Assembly (NCBI RefSeq): GCF_011751765.2
Contig: NZ_CP061169.1
Coordinates: 310,001 to 374,000, forward strand
Source: Paramicrobacterium chengjingii
Lineage (GTDB): Bacteria > Actinomycetota > Actinomycetes > Actinomycetales > Microbacteriaceae
Length of the DNA stretch: 64,000 nt
Direction of reading: 5' to 3'
Shown: piece after piece, positions 8,752 to 17,342 of the stretch
Layout of the letters: every line of letters begins with the position of its first letter
Position numbering within the stretch: the stretch's first letter is position 1
The notes under the pieces: generated by a model
Database searches by the model: none
What the model was told of the DNA's origin: nothing
What the model saw: only the letters and a program-made list of their open reading frames with translations
Program-made: the position numbers and the translations under genes

Positions 8752-9641
8752 CGAGCGTCACGACCAAAGGCACGAGCGCTGTCACCTCCAAACTCCTGCG
8801 AAAAGCAGGCTTTGCGCGCAAGGCCCGTGCGAGCAGGGTCAAGATCTGGACAGGCGCGGCCCTGACACTCGTTGTCGTGCTGCCCATCGTCTTCGTGCGA
8901 TCTCTGCCGATTCCCAGCGCCAGCGAACAGGGCCTCGCCGAGAGGATGCTGCCTCCGCTGACGGACGGGCACCTCTTTGGCACAGACCAGCTCGGGCGTG
9001 ACCTGCTCGCACGAGTGATGTACGGAGGGCAGGTTTCGCTGCTCATTGGGGTGCTCGCTGTCGTCATTTCGGGAACCATCGGCATTATTCTGGGTTCGCT
9101 CGCCGGGTACTACGGTGGAAAGGTCGACGGGATCATCTCACGACTCATCGAAGCCCAGCTTTCGCTGCCACTTCTCATGATGCTACTTCTTGTCGTCGCG
9201 CTCTTCGGATCGAGCATCCCGGTCATTACCTTCGTGATCGCGATAGCAAACTGGCCGGAGCCGGCACGGCTCACGCGATCCCTCGTTATGGTCGAGCGGG
9301 AGAAGCCATACGTAGAGGCGGCTCGAGTGCTCGGCGTCAAGCGACTCGGAGTGCTCGTGAAGCACGTTCTTCCGAATGTGATCGCTCAGGCAATCGTGGT
9401 TGTTCTCCTGCTGCTCGCCCAGGCCGTGCTTCTCGAAAGTGCTCTGAGCTTTCTCGGTGCTGGCCCGCAGCGCCCGTTTCCTACGTGGGGCAGAATCATC
9501 TCAGATGGACAAGATGTGATCACCAGCGCGTGGTGGCTTGTCACGCTTCCCGGTGTTGTCATCGCCTCCCTGGTCGTTGGTGTCAACCTTCTCGGTGACG
9601 GACTCAGAGACTTCTCTCGGCGAAAGAAGGCGTCACAATGA
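8748..9641 (+). CDS. ABC transporter permease, DppC type
   Basis: 297 aa. After a basic N-terminal tail and first membrane helix comes the family block GHLFGTDQLGRDLLARVMYGG, followed by five more helices; the coupling EAA-like loop is near EAARVLGVKRLG. It carries SALSFLGAG close to the end, as DppC proteins do. Starts and stops overlap both neighbours by ATGA, indicating tight translational coupling and fixed stoichiometry with the partner permease and ATPase. Confidence 0.92.
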   Translation: MTSVTTKGTSAVTSKLLRKAGFARKARASRVKIWTGAALTLVVVLPIVFVRSLPIPSASEQGLAERMLPPLTDGHLFGTDQLGRDLLARVMYGGQVSLLIGVLAVVISGTIGIILGSLAGYYGGKVDGIISRLIEAQLSLPLLMMLLLVVALFGSSIPVITFVIAIANWPEPARLTRSLVMVEREKPYVEAARVLGVKRLGVLVKHVLPNVIAQAIVVVLLLLAQAVLLESALSFLGAGPQRPFPTWGRIISDGQDVITSAWWLVTLPGVVIASLVVGVNLLGDGLRDFSRRKKASQ

Positions 9642-10447
9642 GTGTTCTTCGTGTCGAAGATCTTCAGATTGAACTGATGACCGACGCCGGGGTGATCCGC
9701 GCAGTGGACCGTGTGTCTTTCACCCTCGAGAAGGGGGAAACGGTGACGATCATCGGCGAGTCCGGCTCAGGAAAATCGACCACGGCCATGGGGATTCTCG
9801 GCCTGCTTCCCGCGGATCTCGCCGTGACAACAGGGATCGTCGAGATTCAGGGAATCGATGTGCTGGGCAAACCGAGGCAGCTTGAGAAAATGCGCGGTCG
9901 TCAGGTTGCGCTCATTCCGCAGGATCCGATGACTGCCCTGAGCCCGACCCACACAATCGGCAAACAGCTCGGCGGTGCCGTGCACCGCGGCTCGACTGTT
10001 CGGCTCAGCACCGCGCAGACAACGCAGAGGAGCATCGAGCTTCTCAATCACGTGAGGATCCCTGATCCCCGTGAGCAGCTCGATAAATACCCTCATCAGC
10101 TATCGGGGGGAATGCTTCAACGCGTGCTCATCGCGTCGGCGCTCGCGGCTGATCCGGTGCTCATCGTCGCTGACGAGCCAACGAGCGCTCTTGATGTGAC
10201 GGTGCAGGCAGGCATCCTGGATCTGCTTCTCACACTCCAAGAAGAATCGCAGTTGGCAATGCTTCTGATTACTCATGATCTTGGAGTCGCGCGCGTGGTC
10301 TCCGACCGCATCAAGGTGATGCGAAACGGCAGATTCGTCGACCGTGGGCCGGCTGATGAACTGGTCTCCCACCCGACAGTCGAGTACACGCGTCAACTCC
10401 TTGATGCGGTTCCTCAACTGGGTCCGTGGAACGGTGGTGCGCAATGA
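9638..10447 (+). CDS. ABC transporter ATP-binding protein, DppD type
   Basis: 269 aa nucleotide-binding subunit. Walker A is GESGSGKST, the Q-loop region is ALIPQDPMTALSPTH, the signature is LSGGMLQR and Walker B is LIVADEPTSALD. It is the first of the paired ATPases usual in Dpp/Opp importers. It is shorter than many DppD proteins and lacks a clear C-terminal Cys cluster for an Fe-S site. ATGA overlaps tie it to the genes on both sides. Confidence 0.92.
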   Translation: MSVLRVEDLQIELMTDAGVIRAVDRVSFTLEKGETVTIIGESGSGKSTTAMGILGLLPADLAVTTGIVEIQGIDVLGKPRQLEKMRGRQVALIPQDPMTALSPTHTIGKQLGGAVHRGSTVRLSTAQTTQRSIELLNHVRIPDPREQLDKYPHQLSGGMLQRVLIASALAADPVLIVADEPTSALDVTVQAGILDLLLTLQEESQLAMLLITHDLGVARVVSDRIKVMRNGRFVDRGPADELVSHPTVEYTRQLLDAVPQLGPWNGGAQ

Positions 10448-11310
10448 GCGAAGCGGCACTTCTCGACGTGAAAAGCCTGATCGTTGAATACCCCACGCGA
10501 TCAGGTCCATTCAGAGCCGTCGATAACGTCAGCTTTTCTGTGAAGCGGGGCAAGACTCTCGGGATTGTTGGTGAGTCAGGATGCGGCAAGTCGACGATCG
10601 CGCGCTCGATTGTGCGTCTGTTGCGACCGACGTCGGGGCAGATCGCACTCAACGGCGTCGATCTCGTGCCGATGTCTGAGCGACAGTTTCGGCCTCTGCG
10701 TTCGCGGATCCAGATGGTATTCCAAGATCCGTACGGATCGCTCAACCCGCGAATGACGGCGCAAGATCTCATTGCAGAGCCAATTGGCATGCGTGTGCGC
10801 GAGCTTTCCCGCGAACAACGACGCGTCAAGGCCCGTGAGTATCTTGAACGCGTCGGACTGCCAAGTACCGCTGCCGAACGGCGTGCTCACGAATTCTCCG
10901 GTGGGCAACGACAGCGCATCGGGATAGCACGGGCGCTTGCCTGCGAACCCGATCTCATTGTGCTCGATGAGGCGACGAGTGCGCTTGATGTTTCTGTGCA
11001 GGCTCAGATTCTTCGGCTCCTGAAAGATCTTCAAGACGAGACCCACAGCACGTTCATCGTCATCTCGCACAATCTCGGAGTCGTACGAGAGATCAGCGAA
11101 TCGGTTGTCGTGATGTCAAAGGGCCGAATCGTGGAACACGGCGACACGCAACGGGTGCTTGAGTCGCCGGTCGACCCGTACACGCGCACTCTGCGGGCTG
11201 CTGCTCTTGACCCGACGACCATGGTGGGCATCAAACCGCGTGAGGTGCTCAGCATGTTCCGGCAAGTGAGCACACCGACCGATGTCGTCCGCATGGCGAC
11301 GACCGAATAG
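10444..11310 (+). CDS. ABC transporter ATP-binding protein, DppF type
   Basis: 288 aa second nucleotide-binding subunit. Walker A is GESGCGKST, then MVFQDPYGSLNPRMT, signature FSGGQRQRIGIARAL and Walker B LIVLDEATSALDVSVQ, followed by a family C-terminal segment (PYTRTLRAAA). The chosen start is the ATG at 10444 overlapping the preceding stop; an in-frame GTG at 10426 would lie inside that gene. It completes the importer. Confidence 0.92.
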   Translation: MSEAALLDVKSLIVEYPTRSGPFRAVDNVSFSVKRGKTLGIVGESGCGKSTIARSIVRLLRPTSGQIALNGVDLVPMSERQFRPLRSRIQMVFQDPYGSLNPRMTAQDLIAEPIGMRVRELSREQRRVKAREYLERVGLPSTAAERRAHEFSGGQRQRIGIARALACEPDLIVLDEATSALDVSVQAQILRLLKDLQDETHSTFIVISHNLGVVREISESVVVMSKGRIVEHGDTQRVLESPVDPYTRTLRAAALDPTTMVGIKPREVLSMFRQVSTPTDVVRMATTE

Positions 11311-11323
11311 AGGAGAACACCCG

Positions 11324-12283
11324 ATGCAGCAAGACATCGTCACGGGTTCCGTGGCTCTGGGCACGATGACGTTCGGTGACACGGTCGATGAGAGTGTGGC
11401 GTCTCGTATGGTCGGCACAGCCCTCGATCGAGGTGCCACGATGATCGACACAGCAAACGGCTATGCGGGTGGAGAAAGCGAAAGGATGCTGTCGCGCATT
11501 CTGCCTCACGATCGAAGCAGCTTCCGCATCGCGACGAAGGCTGGAATGCCAACGGCAGATGCAGCAGGAAGACCACCGCTCTCGCGTTCTGCACTGGTTG
11601 ACAGTGTAAATAACAGCCTTAGACGGCTGAATCTTGACTACGTGGATGTGCTCTACCTGCATCAGCCCGACCGTGAGACACCACTCGATGAGACCGTGAC
11701 CGCCATAGCTGACCTGCACACGGCCGGCAAGATACGGGCGATCGGCGTGTCGAATTTCTCTGCATGGCAGGTAGCGGACGTTATCGCAACGGCCGATGCT
11801 CTTGGTGCGCCGGCCCCGGTCGTCGGTCAGCAGCTCTACAATTTGGTTGCGCGCAACGTCGAGCGAGAGTACATGGAGTTCGCTCGTACGCGTGGTCTGT
11901 TGACGATGGTCTACAACCCGTTAGCCGGGGGACTGCTCACAGGTAAGCACGCGTTGACCCAGAACCCAAGCAGTGGGCGCTTTGCGACATCGGGGCTCTC
12001 TGCCATGTATCGCAAGAGGTACTGGACACCAGAGCTCTTTGACGCGGTAGCACGGCTGCACGATGTTGCTCGAGTCGCAGAGATCTCGCTCGTCGAGGCG
12101 TCGTTCAGGTGGCTCTTGTCGCGACAAGCGGTGGACGCAGTCCTTGTCGGGGGGTCAAGTCTTGAGCAGCTTCAGCAGAACTTCGACTATCTCGACAAGG
12201 GGCCGCTTGACGCGCAGATTGTCGATGAACTCGACGAGCAGACGGCTCCCCTCTTCGGAGCAATGCCCCCATATAACCGGTGA
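11324..12283 (+). CDS. aldo/keto reductase
   Basis: 319 aa (beta/alpha)8 NADPH-dependent reductase. Family elements: DTANGYAGGESERML with the catalytic Asp and Tyr, IATKAG with the Lys, YVDVLYLHQPD with the His, IGVSNFSAWQ, and YNPLAGGLLTGK for cofactor binding. The start at 11324 follows an AGGAGAAC ribosome site 13 nt after the transporter operon, so it is probably in the same transcript. It may reduce an aldehyde released by the following aldolase, or oxidise the imported substrate. The substrate is unknown. Confidence 0.85.
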   Translation: MQQDIVTGSVALGTMTFGDTVDESVASRMVGTALDRGATMIDTANGYAGGESERMLSRILPHDRSSFRIATKAGMPTADAAGRPPLSRSALVDSVNNSLRRLNLDYVDVLYLHQPDRETPLDETVTAIADLHTAGKIRAIGVSNFSAWQVADVIATADALGAPAPVVGQQLYNLVARNVEREYMEFARTRGLLTMVYNPLAGGLLTGKHALTQNPSSGRFATSGLSAMYRKRYWTPELFDAVARLHDVARVAEISLVEASFRWLLSRQAVDAVLVGGSSLEQLQQNFDYLDKGPLDAQIVDELDEQTAPLFGAMPPYNR

Positions 12284-12315
12284 CGAATCAATAACAGACG
12301 TAAGGGAGAGCACGA

Positions 12316-13089
12316 ATGAGCGCGGCACACAATTTTGCAGCGAGGCTTCGGTCGAAGGAACGTCTTATCGGCTATTGGTCGATGATGGACGCTCACATCG
12401 TCGTTGAGCGCCTCGCTCGCGTCGGCTACGACTACATCTGCATCGATGGACAGCATGGGCTTCTCGACTACAAGGGTTGGCTCAACGCGCTCTTGGCAAT
12501 TGACGCGGGTGCAGCGCTGGGAAACACGCCGACTGTGGGCATGGTGCGAGTGCCCGCAAACGATCCTGCGTGGATCGGGCAGGCGCTTGATGCGGGCGCT
12601 GTGGGAGTTATCGTTCCTCTGATCAATACCGAGGCGGACGCGGCGCGAGCGTCTGACGCTGCCCATTACCCGCCTATGGGTACGCGGTCCTACGGGCCTA
12701 TGCGCGCCCAGCTGCGCATCTCGACTGATTTGGCCGAAGCCAACGAATCGGTCGTGTGCATTGCCATGATCGAGACGCCTCAGGGCTTGGAGAACGTCGC
12801 GGAGATTGCGGCGGTACCGGGCATCGATGCCCTGTACATCGGACCGAGCGATCTGCGGATCGCTGTTGGCGGTTCCAGTTCGACAGATGCTGCGGTCGAC
12901 TCGGTATTCTTGGAGGCGCTTCGCCGGGTCAGAGAAGCGGCTGGGGATCTGCCCGTCGGCATTCACACTCCGTCAGGGGAGGTCGCACACGCGAGGCTTG
13001 CGGAAGGCTTCGACTTCGTGACGATCGCGTCTGACCTCGTGCATCTTGAGCAAATCGCGACGTCGCATCTCGCTGTCGCGGGATCGTAG
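12316..13089 (+). CDS. HpcH/HpaI-family aldolase
   Basis: 257 aa class II, metal-dependent aldolase of the HpcH/HpaI family. Landmarks: the N-terminal YWSMMDAHIVVERLA, DYICIDGQHGLLDY (catalytic-site His), RVPANDPAWIGQALDAGA, MIETPQGLENV with the metal-binding Glu, and YIGPSDL with the metal-binding Asp. Relatives cleave 2-keto-3-deoxy sugar acids or 4-hydroxy-2-oxo acids to pyruvate plus an aldehyde. Last gene of the block, 32 nt after the reductase, with a GGGAGAG ribosome site. Its presence suggests that the imported compound is longer than four carbons or is processed by two branches. Confidence 0.85.
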   Translation: MSAAHNFAARLRSKERLIGYWSMMDAHIVVERLARVGYDYICIDGQHGLLDYKGWLNALLAIDAGAALGNTPTVGMVRVPANDPAWIGQALDAGAVGVIVPLINTEADAARASDAAHYPPMGTRSYGPMRAQLRISTDLAEANESVVCIAMIETPQGLENVAEIAAVPGIDALYIGPSDLRIAVGGSSSTDAAVDSVFLEALRRVREAAGDLPVGIHTPSGEVAHARLAEGFDFVTIASDLVHLEQIATSHLAVAGS

Positions 13090-13111
13090 TTCTCGCCCAG
13101 GTGCCGGCATC

Positions 13112-13117
13112 TAAACT
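13112..13117 (+). promoter_or_regulatory. -10 box for leaderless menG
   Basis: TAAACT, 6 nt before the ATG at 13124. No -35 match is obvious. Confidence 0.4.
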
Positions 13118-13123
13118 GAGGGC

Positions 13124-13834
13124 ATGAGCAAGAGCGCAGATCTCGAGAAGCAGCCCGAGCAGGTGTCGGCGATGTTCGATGAGGTCGCCGAACGCTACGA
13201 TCTCACGAACGACGTGCTTTCGGTCGGGAACGACCGCTTGTGGCGGCTCGCACTGCGCCGTGCCGTCGATCCACTTCCCGGCGATCGCGTGCTCGACCTC
13301 GCCGCAGGCACCGGCACGTCGAGCGCTGCACTCGCCGCGACGGGAGCGACCGTTGTCGCCGCCGATTTCTCTGCGGGAATGATCGCGGAGGGCCGTCGTC
13401 GATTCGGGCACCTGCCGAACATCGATTTCATCGAGGCTGACGCCACGAATCTCCCTTTCGCAGACGACGAATTCGATGCCGTCACCATCTCGTTCGGCCT
13501 GCGCAACGTCGTTGACCCGAAGAAGGCGCTCGTCGAGATGCTGAGGGTGACCAAGCCCGGTGGACGCCTTGTGGTGTGCGAGTTCTCCACGCCGCCGACC
13601 GCCCTCGTGCGCAGCGCCTACAACCTCTACATAGCCAAGATCATGCCGCTTATTGTGCGCGTCGTCAGCTCCAACTCCGAGGCATACACGTACCTCAACG
13701 AGTCGATCCGCGCCTGGCCCGATCAGAAGGGTCTCGCACTGTGGCTGCGTGAGGCCGGGTGGGGCAACGTCGAGCATCGCAACCTCACTGCAGGGATCGC
13801 GGCAATGCACCGCGCGTTCAAGCCCGGCGGGTAA
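13124..13834 (+). CDS. menG: MenG/UbiE, demethylmenaquinone methyltransferase
   Basis: 236 aa SAM-dependent methyltransferase for the last step of menaquinone synthesis. The family N-terminus [20 protein letters not shown] is followed by the SAM site [12 protein letters not shown], then FVDAD-like [27 protein letters not shown] and the C-terminal [12 protein letters not shown]. Neighbours are consistent: the polyprenyl synthase downstream makes the side chain and menD/menF lie upstream beyond the catabolic block. It has its own leaderless promoter, so it does not depend on the upstream operon. Confidence 0.95.
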   Translation: MSKSADLEKQPEQVSAMFDEVAERYDLTNDVLSVGNDRLWRLALRRAVDPLPGDRVLDLAAGTGTSSAALAATGATVVAADFSAGMIAEGRRRFGHLPNIDFIEADATNLPFADDEFDAVTISFGLRNVVDPKKALVEMLRVTKPGGRLVVCEFSTPPTALVRSAYNLYIAKIMPLIVRVVSSNSEAYTYLNESIRAWPDQKGLALWLREAGWGNVEHRNLTAGIAAMHRAFKPGG

Positions 13835-13872
13835 CGGCATCCGGTATCGAAGCTGTGACGTCCGAGGACGGA

Positions 13873-13878
13873 TAGGGT
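13873..13878 (+). promoter_or_regulatory. -10 box for leaderless polyprenyl synthase gene
   Basis: TAGGGT, 6 nt before the GTG at 13885. This favours that GTG over the in-frame GTG two codons later. Confidence 0.45.
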
Positions 13879-13884
13879 AGTGGG

Positions 13885-14949
13885 GTGGATGTGAGCACGA
13901 CCCCTCGCGACACTCGACTGTCGCAGCAGCTGGGCCTAACCGAGCGCATGATGATGAGCCCGGCGATGCGTCGTGTCGTCAGCGAGATCGACGAAGGACT
14001 TGTTGAGATCGAACGTCAGCTGATCGGCGACCTCGAGTTCACGGATTCGGTGGCGGACGCGTCGGGACGCTACCTTCTCGAGGCGGGTGGCAAACGTGTG
14101 CGCCCCATGCTCATTCTTCTCGCTGCGCAGCTCGGCGACGGCAACACACAAGATGTCTACGATGCCGCGAAGGCGATCGAGATCACCCACCTCGCGTCGC
14201 TGTACCACGACGATGTCATGGACCACGCAGACCGCCGCCGTGGGGTGCCGAGCGCACACACCGTGTGGGGCAATTCGGTAGCGATTCTTACGGGAGACCT
14301 GCTGTTTGCTCGTGCGAGCCAGCTGATGGCGAACCTCGGCGAGAAGGCAATCAGGCTTCAGGCAGACACATTCGAGCGCCTCGTGCTCGGTCAGCTGCAC
14401 GAGACAGTCGGCCCCGAGAACGGTGAAGACGAAGAGAAGCACTACATTCAGGTTCTTGCCGACAAGACCGGTTCTCTCATCTCGACAGCTGCACGCGCCG
14501 GAGCACTTTTCGCCAATGCACCAGGAGACGTGCAAGGCCCGCTGCGCGAGTACGGCGAGAAGATCGGTGTCGCTTTTCAGCTCGTCGACGACGTCATCGA
14601 CCTTTCTCCGCAGCCCGAGCAGACGGGCAAAGTGCCGGGAACGGATCTGCGCCAGGGCGTCGCAACGCTGCCCATGATCTACCTCCGTCAAAGTGCACAG
14701 ACGGATGCCGCCGACGCGGACCTCGTGCGACGGATCGATGCCGAGTCGGGCGACCTCGACACCGCGACATCCGAATCATTCGCCAACGCCGTTGGGGAGC
14801 TTTATGCGCACCCGGTGACGGAGCGCACCCGTGCCGAGGCGAAGAAGTGGGCGGCCGAGGCGATCGCCGCTCTTGACGGTTTGCCTGATGGGCCCGTGAG
14901 AGAAGCCCTCAATCGATTTGGCCGCAAGCTGGCCGACAGAGACAAATAA
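13885..14949 (+). CDS. all-trans polyprenyl diphosphate synthase (menaquinone side chain)
   Basis: 354 aa IspA/IspB-type long-chain prenyltransferase. First Asp-rich motif DDVMD in LYHDDVMDHADRRRG, second DDVID in FQLVDDVIDLSP, with GGKRVRPMLI and GNSVAILTGDLLFA in between. It condenses isopentenyl diphosphate onto an allylic primer; placement after menG points to the menaquinone tail. The exact chain length cannot be read from sequence. GTG start. Confidence 0.92.
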   Translation: MDVSTTPRDTRLSQQLGLTERMMMSPAMRRVVSEIDEGLVEIERQLIGDLEFTDSVADASGRYLLEAGGKRVRPMLILLAAQLGDGNTQDVYDAAKAIEITHLASLYHDDVMDHADRRRGVPSAHTVWGNSVAILTGDLLFARASQLMANLGEKAIRLQADTFERLVLGQLHETVGPENGEDEEKHYIQVLADKTGSLISTAARAGALFANAPGDVQGPLREYGEKIGVAFQLVDDVIDLSPQPEQTGKVPGTDLRQGVATLPMIYLRQSAQTDAADADLVRRIDAESGDLDTATSESFANAVGELYAHPVTERTRAEAKKWAAEAIAALDGLPDGPVREALNRFGRKLADRDK

Positions 14950-14990
14950 GCGCCCGCGTCACCCGCAGCGTACCCAACCAAAGGAATCAT

Positions 14991-16349
14991 GTGACAAAGC
15001 TGAGACTCGCCGTTGTCGGTGCCGGCCCGGCAGGTATCTACGCCTCGGACATCCTCTTGAAGGCAGAGCGCAAGTTCGACGTGTCGATTGATCTGTTTGA
15101 GCAGCTCCCTGCACCGTACGGACTCGTTCGCTACGGTGTCGCTCCTGACCACCCGCGCATCAAGGGGATCATCAATGCTCTGCGTGATGTGCTCGATCGG
15201 GGCGACATTCGCATTTTCGGAAACGTCCGTTATGGAGAAGACGTCACGCTCGACGACCTCAAGAATCACTACAACGCAGTGATCTTCGCAACGGGTGCCA
15301 TTCGCGACCACAGTCTCGACGTGCCTGGCGTCGAACTCGAGGGTTCCTACGGCGCGGCGAGCTTTGTCAACTGGTACGACGGGCACCCCGATGTGCCGCG
15401 CGAGTGGCCGCTCAACCACAAGTCTGTCGCTGTTGTCGGCAATGGAAACGTCGCCCTCGACGTGGCGCGTGTGCTCGCGAAGCATGCTGACGACTTGCTG
15501 CCAACCGAGATTCCCGACAATGTGTATGAGGGTCTTCAGGCGTCGCAGGTGACCGACGTGCATGTCTTCGGGCGTCGTGGTCCGGCTCAGGTGAAGTTCA
15601 CCCCGCTCGAGCTGCGTGAGTTGGGCGAGCTGAACGACGTTGACATGGTGCTCTATGAGGAAGATTTCGATTATGACGAAGCCTCGAAGCAGGCGATCGC
15701 CAGCAACAAGCAGGTGATGGTCATCGACCGCATCATGACCAAGTGGCGTGAGCGCGAGACCGGCCAGGCGTCGCGTCGCCTTCACTTGCATTTCTACGCA
15801 AAACCACTCGAAGTTCTCGATGATGGTCAGGGGAATGTGGCCGCATTCCGATACGAGCGGACGCGCCCCGATGGTGAGGGCGGAGTAGAAGGAACGGGCG
15901 AGATTCGCGAGGTGGAGATCGGGCAGCTGTACCGTGCGATTGGTTATTTCGGCTCGCCGCTTGACGGCATCCCCTTCGATAAGAAACTCGGGATTGTGCC
16001 CAACCATGAGGGTCGGGTGATGGATCGCAAGACAAACGAGCAGGTGCATGGGGTCTATGCCACGGGCTGGATCAAGCGTGGCCCGATCGGTCTCATCGGC
16101 CATACCAAGTCGGATGCGATGGAGACGGTGTCGCACATCATCAACGATCAAGGCAATTGGTGGACGCCGGATTCGCCCGAGGAGCAGGCGATCGTAGATC
16201 TTCTTGACGAACGCGGTGTCGAGTACACGGACCTTGATGGCTGGCACAACCTGGATGCGCATGAGGTCGCCCTCGGCGAGCCGCACGAGCGTGCCCGCAT
16301 TAAGGTCGTTCCGCGCGACGAGATGGTGAAGATCTCCCGCGGGAAGTAG
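14991..16349 (+). CDS. FprA-type ferredoxin/flavodoxin-NADP+ reductase
   Basis: 452 aa, similar to mycobacterial FprA and mitochondrial adrenodoxin reductase. FAD motif VVGAGPAGIYASD at the N-terminus, PYGLVRYGVAPDHP, NADP-binding VVGNGNVALDVARVL, FGRRGPAQVKFT, and ATGWIKRGPIGLIGHTKSDA near the end. It transfers electrons from NADPH to ferredoxins or flavodoxins in the cytosol. GTG start at 14991 behind AAAGGA. It is 41 nt after the polyprenyl synthase stop. Confidence 0.93.
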   Translation: MTKLRLAVVGAGPAGIYASDILLKAERKFDVSIDLFEQLPAPYGLVRYGVAPDHPRIKGIINALRDVLDRGDIRIFGNVRYGEDVTLDDLKNHYNAVIFATGAIRDHSLDVPGVELEGSYGAASFVNWYDGHPDVPREWPLNHKSVAVVGNGNVALDVARVLAKHADDLLPTEIPDNVYEGLQASQVTDVHVFGRRGPAQVKFTPLELRELGELNDVDMVLYEEDFDYDEASKQAIASNKQVMVIDRIMTKWRERETGQASRRLHLHFYAKPLEVLDDGQGNVAAFRYERTRPDGEGGVEGTGEIREVEIGQLYRAIGYFGSPLDGIPFDKKLGIVPNHEGRVMDRKTNEQVHGVYATGWIKRGPIGLIGHTKSDAMETVSHIINDQGNWWTPDSPEEQAIVDLLDERGVEYTDLDGWHNLDAHEVALGEPHERARIKVVPRDEMVKISRGK

Positions 16350-16398
16350 CTCGGCGCTCAGAACCCGATGTCGCGACGTGTTCGCAGAGGGCGGGCGG

Positions 16399-17184
16399 TT
16401 AGGGTGCGGGATAGTAGAACGGGAGGCGCTCACTCCACTCACCGATAGTGAATGTCAGATACTCCCCGTTTCCAGGGTCGGACTTGCCAAACTCATCCTG
16501 GAACGTGAGGTGCAGGGATTCGTTGCCGTCGCCGGTGGTCTCAAACCAGCTCGCAAAGCTATTGGCCACCTCCACCGAGATTGAGTCGCTGTTCATCCCC
16601 GGTCCGCACTGCGGCTGGCCCAGGTCCAGGCTGCCGCTCAGATACCAGGACCCGTCGGCCTGCACCCAGTCGTATTCGACATTCGAGATTTCATACGTTT
16701 CGGGGTCTGCCTCTTCGATATCGACTTCCCACGATTTCGTGACCTGCTGTGGTGCGGCATCGGTCACAGACGCGAACCCGAAGATGTCCTCGATCCACGA
16801 AAAGATCGCAATCATCTTATTGACTTTGTTGCCGCCAGTGGGAACCGTGTCTTCCGCGTGCCCGACAATGACCCCGCCGAACTCCGTTTCGCTTTCCGAC
16901 GGGTTTTCGGGGAGATCAAACTTGAGTGTTAACGTGCTTCCTTCGGGTATTTGTCGACCATCACTCGTGGTGATCGTAATCGCGGTATCCACATATTGTT
17001 CGCCCCCGCATACAACGAGCTTTGCCGAAAAATCTTGCAACACCAGAAGGTCTGCCGTGATGATGACGGGTGGTGTTGTGGATGCTGCAGCTGCAGGTGT
17101 AGCGGCGGCGACTGCGATGACAGGCACCGACCAGGCGCCCACCTTCATCAGCGTTCGGCGATCTGTTTGCGGCTCGATAGACAT
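16399..17184 (-). CDS. secreted protein of unknown function with Tat-type signal
   Basis: 261 aa. The N-terminus has DRRTLMKVGAWSVPVIAVAAA and an Ala-rich cleavage region, a twin-arginine signal common in actinobacterial wall or secreted proteins. The mature part is acidic, rich in Thr/Ser/Asp and beta-prone, with few Cys; no enzyme motif or sortase LPxTG was seen. The start has GAGGGG 5 nt before the ATG. It stands alone, divergent from a TetR gene with about 160 bp between. I do not recognise the family. Confidence 0.75.
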   Translation of the reverse strand: MSIEPQTDRRTLMKVGAWSVPVIAVAAATPAAAASTTPPVIITADLLVLQDFSAKLVVCGGEQYVDTAITITTSDGRQIPEGSTLTLKFDLPENPSESETEFGGVIVGHAEDTVPTGGNKVNKMIAIFSWIEDIFGFASVTDAAPQQVTKSWEVDIEEADPETYEISNVEYDWVQADGSWYLSGSLDLGQPQCGPGMNSDSISVEVANSFASWFETTGDGNESLHLTFQDEFGKSDPGNGEYLTFTIGEWSERLPFYYPAP

Positions 17185-17330
17185 GGGTGCCCCTCAGCTT
17201 GTTGTGCCACGAATCGCAGTGGACGCTACTCCCGTGTGACGCTGATTGCGCCCCACGTTCGGGGGTCGCAGCGGGCGGTTAGTCCACGCTGTTCCGGCTG
17301 AATTGTTGGGAGACAGAAGGGTATACAGCG

Positions 17331-17336
17331 TACAGT
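17331..17336 (+). promoter_or_regulatory. -10 box upstream of tetR (17343)
   Basis: TACAGT, 6 nt before the ATG at 17343; the overlapping GTATAC-N3-GTAC sequence (about 17321-17333) could be an operator half-site pair. Confidence 0.35.
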
Positions 17337-17342
17337 CGCCGA

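Noticed and set aside
14802..16442. Long open frame on the minus strand over the FprA-type reductase gene
   Set aside because: It is the antisense frame of a well-conserved enzyme; no family match and no start signal.
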